Both the position numbers and the translations under genes were made by a program. The notes under the pieces are model-generated. The model was not told the DNA's origin. It did no database searches and saw only the letters and a program-made list of their open reading frames with translations. A stretch of 64,000 bases of DNA from UBA2966 sp965242505 (GTDB taxonomy: Bacteria > Pseudomonadota > Alphaproteobacteria > UBA2966). The stretch covers positions 2,666,001-2,730,000 of the forward strand of contig OZ251449.1 of NCBI GenBank assembly GCA_965242505.1, read 5' to 3'. Below are positions 60,387 through 64,000 of the stretch, piece by piece (positions within the stretch are counted from its first letter, which is position 1; each line of letters opens with the position of its first letter).

Positions 60387-62303
60387 ATGTCCCAGGATCG
60401 AACCGACGCGACCCACGATCTCTCGTTCGACGAATTCGACGAGATCCACTCCCCGCGGCCCCTCGAGACCGAGTTCGGCGCGCTGGCCGAGAAGGCGGTC
60501 TCGCGGCGCGGATTCCTGGGCGCGGGGGCCGCGTTCGGCGCCGCCGCCTTCGTCATGGGCGCAGGGGCGCTCAGACCCCTCCCGGTCGCGGCGGCCGCCG
60601 CGGCCGACCGGTTCGGATTCGAGCCCGTCGCCGCCAACGGCCTCGACACGGTCACCGTTCCTCCCGGATACCGGTGGCAGGTCGTCGCGAGATGGGGCGA
60701 TCCGATGTGGTCCCGCTCCGTCGAGTTCGATCAGGCGACGCGCGGTTCCGGCGAGAGCCAGGAACTCGCCTTCGGCGACAACGTCGACGGCATGGCCCTC
60801 TTCCACCGCGGCGGGCGGAACGTCCTCGCGGTCAACAACGAATTCGTGAACCGCGGCATCATCTACGGCGGCGCGGGCGCCGGCGAGCCGCGGAACGCCG
60901 ACGACGTGCGCAAGGGCAAGGCCGGCCACGGGGTTTCGGTGGTGGAGATCGAACTCGGGGACGGCGCGTGGTCCATCGTCGTGGATTCGCCCTGGAACCG
61001 CCGCATCACCGCGGATACGCCGATGGAGATCACCGGGCCGGCCCGCGGCCACGACCTCCTCAAGACCGCCGCCGACCCCGCCGGAGTCGAGAGTCTCGGC
61101 ACGTGGAACAACTGCGGCAACGGACGCGCTCCGTGGGGCGCCTATCTCGCGTGCGAGGAGAACTTCAACGGCTACTTCTCGTCGAGCGACCCGGACATCG
61201 AGATCGGTCCCGCGTTCAGGCGCTACGGCATCGGCCCCGAGGATTGGGGATACGCGTGGGCGACGGCCGACGAGCGGTTCGACATCGCCAGACATCCCAA
61301 CGAGCCGAACCGGGCGGGCTACGTCGTCGAGATCGATCCCCTGGATCCGGCTTCGACCCCGAAGAAGCGCACCGCCCTCGGACGCTTCAAGCACGAGAAC
61401 GCGGAGCTGGTCCTCGCCGCGAACGGACAAGTGGTCGTCTACATGGGGGACGACGAGCGGGGCGAGTTCCTCTACCGGTTCGTGAGCGACGGGCGCTACG
61501 CGGAGGGCGGCGACAACGCGGATCTGCTGGAGAGCGGACGGCTGTTCGCGGCGAAGTTCGCCGATGGGGGCCGCGGAGAGTGGGTGGAGCTCACCCCGGA
61601 GGCCGCCGGCATGGCCTCGCAGGCCGAGGTCTGCATCCACACCCGCATGGCCGCTTCCGCGGTCGGGGCGACGACGATGGATCGCCCGGAATGGGTGGCC
61701 GCGAATCCGAACGAGGCCGAAGTCTACTGCTGCCTCACCAACAACAGGCACCGGGGCAGGAAGCCGAACAAGGGCGGCGACCCGACCCCCGTCGGAGGGC
61801 CGAATCCGCGCGCCGGCAACCTGTACGGCCAGATCGTCCGGTGGGCGCCGGACGGGGGCGACCACCTCGCGAGCGGCTTCGCGTGGGACCTCTTCGTGGT
61901 GGCCGGCAACCCGGCCGTCCACGACGGCGCCGACGCGGGATCGGGAAACGTGACCCCGGACAACATGTTCAATTCGCCGGACGGCCTCGCCTTCGACCGT
62001 AACGGCCTGCTGTGGATCCAGACCGACGGCGACTACTCCGACGCCGGGGATTTCGCGGGACAGGGCAACAACCAGATGCTGGTCGGCGACCCGGCGACGG
62101 GAGAGATACGGCGTTTCATGGTGGGTCCGAGGCAGTGCGAGGTTATCGGCGTCGCCTGGAGCGCCGATCGGAGGACGCTGTTCGTCGGCATCCAGCATCC
62201 GGGCGAGAAGGGCGGCGACAGCCACTTCCCGGACGGCGGCGACACGGTCCCGCGGTCGGCGGTCATCGCCATCAGCCGCGAAGACGGGGGCCTCGTCGGC
62301 TGA
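60387..62303 (+). CDS. PhoX-family (DUF839) secreted alkaline phosphatase
   Basis: A 638-residue PhoX-like protein with a TAT signal: SRRGFLG at 39-45 followed by a hydrophobic stretch (46-63) and AAAAAA cleavage region. The mature part has the PhoX-type blocks NGLDTVTVPPGY, WNNCGNGRAPWGAYLACEEN, HENAELVL, VYMGDDERGEFLYRFVSDG, YGQIVRWAPDG, and FNSPDGLAFDRNG. PhoX uses Ca and Fe and hydrolyses phosphomonoesters in the periplasm or outside the cell. ATG 60387 follows a long AG-rich stretch (GAGAAGAGGAGAGGAG). Confidence 0.92.
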   Translation: MSQDRTDATHDLSFDEFDEIHSPRPLETEFGALAEKAVSRRGFLGAGAAFGAAAFVMGAGALRPLPVAAAAAADRFGFEPVAANGLDTVTVPPGYRWQVVARWGDPMWSRSVEFDQATRGSGESQELAFGDNVDGMALFHRGGRNVLAVNNEFVNRGIIYGGAGAGEPRNADDVRKGKAGHGVSVVEIELGDGAWSIVVDSPWNRRITADTPMEITGPARGHDLLKTAADPAGVESLGTWNNCGNGRAPWGAYLACEENFNGYFSSSDPDIEIGPAFRRYGIGPEDWGYAWATADERFDIARHPNEPNRAGYVVEIDPLDPASTPKKRTALGRFKHENAELVLAANGQVVVYMGDDERGEFLYRFVSDGRYAEGGDNADLLESGRLFAAKFADGGRGEWVELTPEAAGMASQAEVCIHTRMAASAVGATTMDRPEWVAANPNEAEVYCCLTNNRHRGRKPNKGGDPTPVGGPNPRAGNLYGQIVRWAPDGGDHLASGFAWDLFVVAGNPAVHDGADAGSGNVTPDNMFNSPDGLAFDRNGLLWIQTDGDYSDAGDFAGQGNNQMLVGDPATGEIRRFMVGPRQCEVIGVAWSADRRTLFVGIQHPGEKGGDSHFPDGGDTVPRSAVIAISREDGGLVG

Positions 62304-62311
62304 GGCCGCCG

Positions 62312-62459
62312 CGCCCGGCGACGGGAACGCCGCAGGGTCCGTTCGCGCTCCGCCCCCCTGGCGCGACCCCCACCCCGACCCTCCCCCTGCCAGGGGGAGC
62401 CCTCCATGCTCCTCCCCCCTGACAGGGGGGAGGTCGGGAGGGGGGTGAATGCGGGACAC
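62312..62459. repeat. intergenic palindromic repeat copy 12
   Basis: Leader GCCGCAGGGTCCGTTCGCG, CCCCCCTGGCGCGACCCCC, CCCCCTGCCAGGGGGAG, a second module CCCCCCTGACAGGGGGGAGG, and the end GGTGAATGCGGGACA, complement of the CCCGCATT end. Confidence 0.85.
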
Positions 62460-62523
62460 TCGCTTGCGCGTCCCGGTCGGGGGCGGCATGGTTGCCGCGC
62501 CATCGTCGGGAGAGGGCTTCGAC

Positions 62524-63300
62524 ATGCGGTACGACGTCGCCGACCGAAAGGTCCTGATCACGGCGGGCGCCGACGGGATCGGCGCCGTCGCCGCCCGCGA
62601 ATTCCTCGACCAGGGGGCGAGCGTGTACGTGTGCGACGTTTCGGACGAGGCCGTAACGCGGTTCCTGTCCGAACATCCCGGGGCCGGCGCCACGGTCTGT
62701 GACGTCGCGGACGAGCCCGCCGTCGGCGAGATGGTGGCGTCCGCCGTCGACGCCATGGGGGGTCTCGACGTGCTGGTGAACAACGCCGGCATCGCGGGAC
62801 CGATCGCGCCCGTCGCCGACGTGGATCCCGACGACTGGCGGCGCTGTATCGAGGTCGATCTCAACGGCATGTTCTACGTCTGCCGTCATGCCGTCCCCCA
62901 TATCGAGCGGGCCGGGAACGGCGTGATCGTCAACATGTCGTCCATTGTCGGCCATCTCGGCGCGGCGGAGCGCTCCGCCTACGCCGCCGCGAAGTCCGGC
63001 GTCGTCGGCTTCTCGCGGGCCCTGGCGGTGGAGCTCGGTCCCAAGGACATATGCGTCAACTCGATCCTGCCCGGGTCGGTCGACGGCCCCCGCATCCGGC
63101 GCACGATCCAGCGTCACGCCGCGGCCGCCGGCGTCGGCGCGAACCGAATGACCGAACGGTACGTCAGCGGCAATCTCCTCGGCAGGATGCAACGACAGGA
63201 GGAGGTCGCGGCGATGATATTGTTTCTCGGCTCCCCCATGGGCCGATCGATCACGGGACAATCCATCCACATCGACGCGGGCCATCAAACGTTGCGGTAA
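62524..63300 (+). CDS. short-chain dehydrogenase/reductase
   Basis: A 258-residue SDR: GADGIG at 15-20, NNAG at 86-89, Ser140 and YAAAK at 153-157. The end reads FLGSPMGRSITGQSIHIDAG, typical of the fungal/bacterial 3-oxoacyl-ACP-reductase-like SDR group. The ATG at 62524 follows GGGAGAGGGC; the frame extends into the repeat upstream and was trimmed. Substrate unknown. Confidence 0.9.
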   Translation: MRYDVADRKVLITAGADGIGAVAAREFLDQGASVYVCDVSDEAVTRFLSEHPGAGATVCDVADEPAVGEMVASAVDAMGGLDVLVNNAGIAGPIAPVADVDPDDWRRCIEVDLNGMFYVCRHAVPHIERAGNGVIVNMSSIVGHLGAAERSAYAAAKSGVVGFSRALAVELGPKDICVNSILPGSVDGPRIRRTIQRHAAAAGVGANRMTERYVSGNLLGRMQRQEEVAAMILFLGSPMGRSITGQSIHIDAGHQTLR

Positions 63301-63381
63301 GCGGCGCCGGAAGCCCGCCGCGCCGACGCGGATCGATCCATCGAACGCTGCTGTCACACGGGAAACTCGGGAGACGACGGA

Positions 63382-64000
63382 ATGTTGCGCATGACCCACT
63401 CGATATGGCGAAACGCGGCCGCGGCGTTGCCGACCGCCCTGACGCTGGCCGCCGGCGCTCCGGGCGCGGCCGGACAATCCCTGGACGCCTTGCCGGCGGG
63501 CGCCGTCTATGGCGACTACGCCGTCGGCGCCGCCACCGGCTTCGCCGTCGACAACCACCAGCGCTTCGATCCCTGGAACGGCGCCTACGGCCACCCCGAA
63601 TACCGCGCCCTGCTGCGACGGGTCGAAGCCGCGGGGCAGACGCGGACGGTCGTGTTCCATCTCTGGTATCCGGCGGCCCCGGACGCCGCGCGCGGGCGGC
63701 TCGCCGGACCCCGTTCCCCCTTCCCCGCGGCCAGCGGACGGCGCGCCAACTACTTCGACTTCTTCTTCCAGGAAGGCGGCCCGCTGTCGCGGCGGATCGG
63801 CGCCGCCGCCCAGGTGGTCATGCCCCAGTTCGTCCGCCTGCCGGACGGCGGCGTCCTGTCCGCGGCCGACGACGAGACCCAGGGCGCGGTCCATGCCGAC
63901 ATCGGCCGGCGGATTCTCGACATGCCGCGCGGCGCCTGGCAGGACGCGCGGCCGGCGGAAGGCAGGTTCCCGTTGATCCTTCTCGCCCACGGGCTCGCCG
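63382..64000 (+). CDS. secreted alpha/beta hydrolase, 3' end outside window
   Basis: From ATG 63382 (RBS GGGAG) the frame is open to the window end (206 codons). An N-terminal signal peptide (hydrophobic residues about 11-27) is followed by GAVYGDYAVGAATGFAV and RTVVFHLWYPA, then FPLILLAHGLA at the end, which is the strand and oxyanion segment of the PAF-acetylhydrolase / dienelactone-hydrolase-like superfamily. The nucleophile lies beyond the window, so activity cannot be judged. Confidence 0.75.
   Translation, partial: MLRMTHSIWRNAAAALPTALTLAAGAPGAAGQSLDALPAGAVYGDYAVGAATGFAVDNHQRFDPWNGAYGHPEYRALLRRVEAAGQTRTVVFHLWYPAAPDAARGRLAGPRSPFPAASGRRANYFDFFFQEGGPLSRRIGAAAQVVMPQFVRLPDGGVLSAADDETQGAVHADIGRRILDMPRGAWQDARPAEGRFPLILLAHGLA

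Noticed and set aside
17724..62459. Intergenic GC palindromes considered as ordinary rho-independent terminators
   Set aside because: Most copies lack a T-tract, several lie at gene starts or in divergent regions, and similarity extends well beyond the hairpins.

Overview
The window is 64 kb of uniformly GC-rich chromosomal DNA. It most likely comes from an alphaproteobacterium of Rhodospirillales type. The evidence is the gene content and order: ribF-ileS-lspA followed by a DUF3035/BamF-like lipoprotein and an M16 peptidase; tsaD divergent from hemC-hemD-HemX/mitofilin-like-HemY; gpsA with an ABM-domain protein and an EVE protein; and a DUF2794 gene. No plasmid or phage backbone, rRNA operon, CRISPR array or replication origin was seen. 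Two tRNA genes are present: Arg(CCG) at 27.6 kb and Thr(CGT) at 54.0 kb.

Layout. 0-8 kb: DUF1232 fragment, HSD10-like dehydrogenase, small zincin, a 5'-truncated USP-like gene, thpR, and a divergent TesA-like esterase / YbbA-YbbP-like exporter, then a Bax-inhibitor-1 membrane protein and DUF2794 separated by a clear terminator. 8-19 kb (minus strand): ribF, ileS, lspA, lipoprotein, M16 peptidase, then a dppBCDF-type peptide/nickel ABC transporter without a binding-protein gene. 19-22 kb: intergenic repeats, an IS481-family element and a small coiled-coil gene. 22-33 kb: peptide deformylase, MFS exporter, and acyl-CoA genes (three crotonases, an AMP-forming ligase, a class III CoA transferase), plus a glutamate-1-semialdehyde-aminomutase-like enzyme. 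33-40 kb: small-molecule catabolism (SDR, GST, M20 amidohydrolase, beta-hydroxyacid dehydrogenase, NIPSNAP, epoxide-hydrolase-like enzyme). 40-42.9 kb: an accessory patch with an XRE-ImmA/IrrE protein and overlapping PIN-like nuclease, then two orphan genes in visibly AT-rich DNA. 42.9-54 kb: acs, creatininase-family enzyme, Rieske protein, EVE, gpsA, ABM, tsaD and the heme operon. 54-64 kb: GlcG/HbpS-like protein, amidohydrolase, maleylacetoacetate isomerase-like GST, SPFH + NfeD pair, amidase, TAT-exported PhoX-like phosphatase, SDR and a partial secreted hydrolase.

The most unusual feature is a family of intergenic, strongly palindromic repeats of up to about 0.2 kb (12 copies plus one likely remnant). 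They abut genes so closely that the conserved element end TGACCCGCATTT contains the stop codon of three unrelated genes, and the start codons of gpsA and the Rieske gene lie in another end of the element. The best candidate for an undescribed functional system is the 39.98-42.74 kb patch: HTH-metalloprotease plus PIN-like nuclease, with a perfect 14-bp palindrome between a candidate -35 and -10, next to two foreign-looking genes of unknown function.
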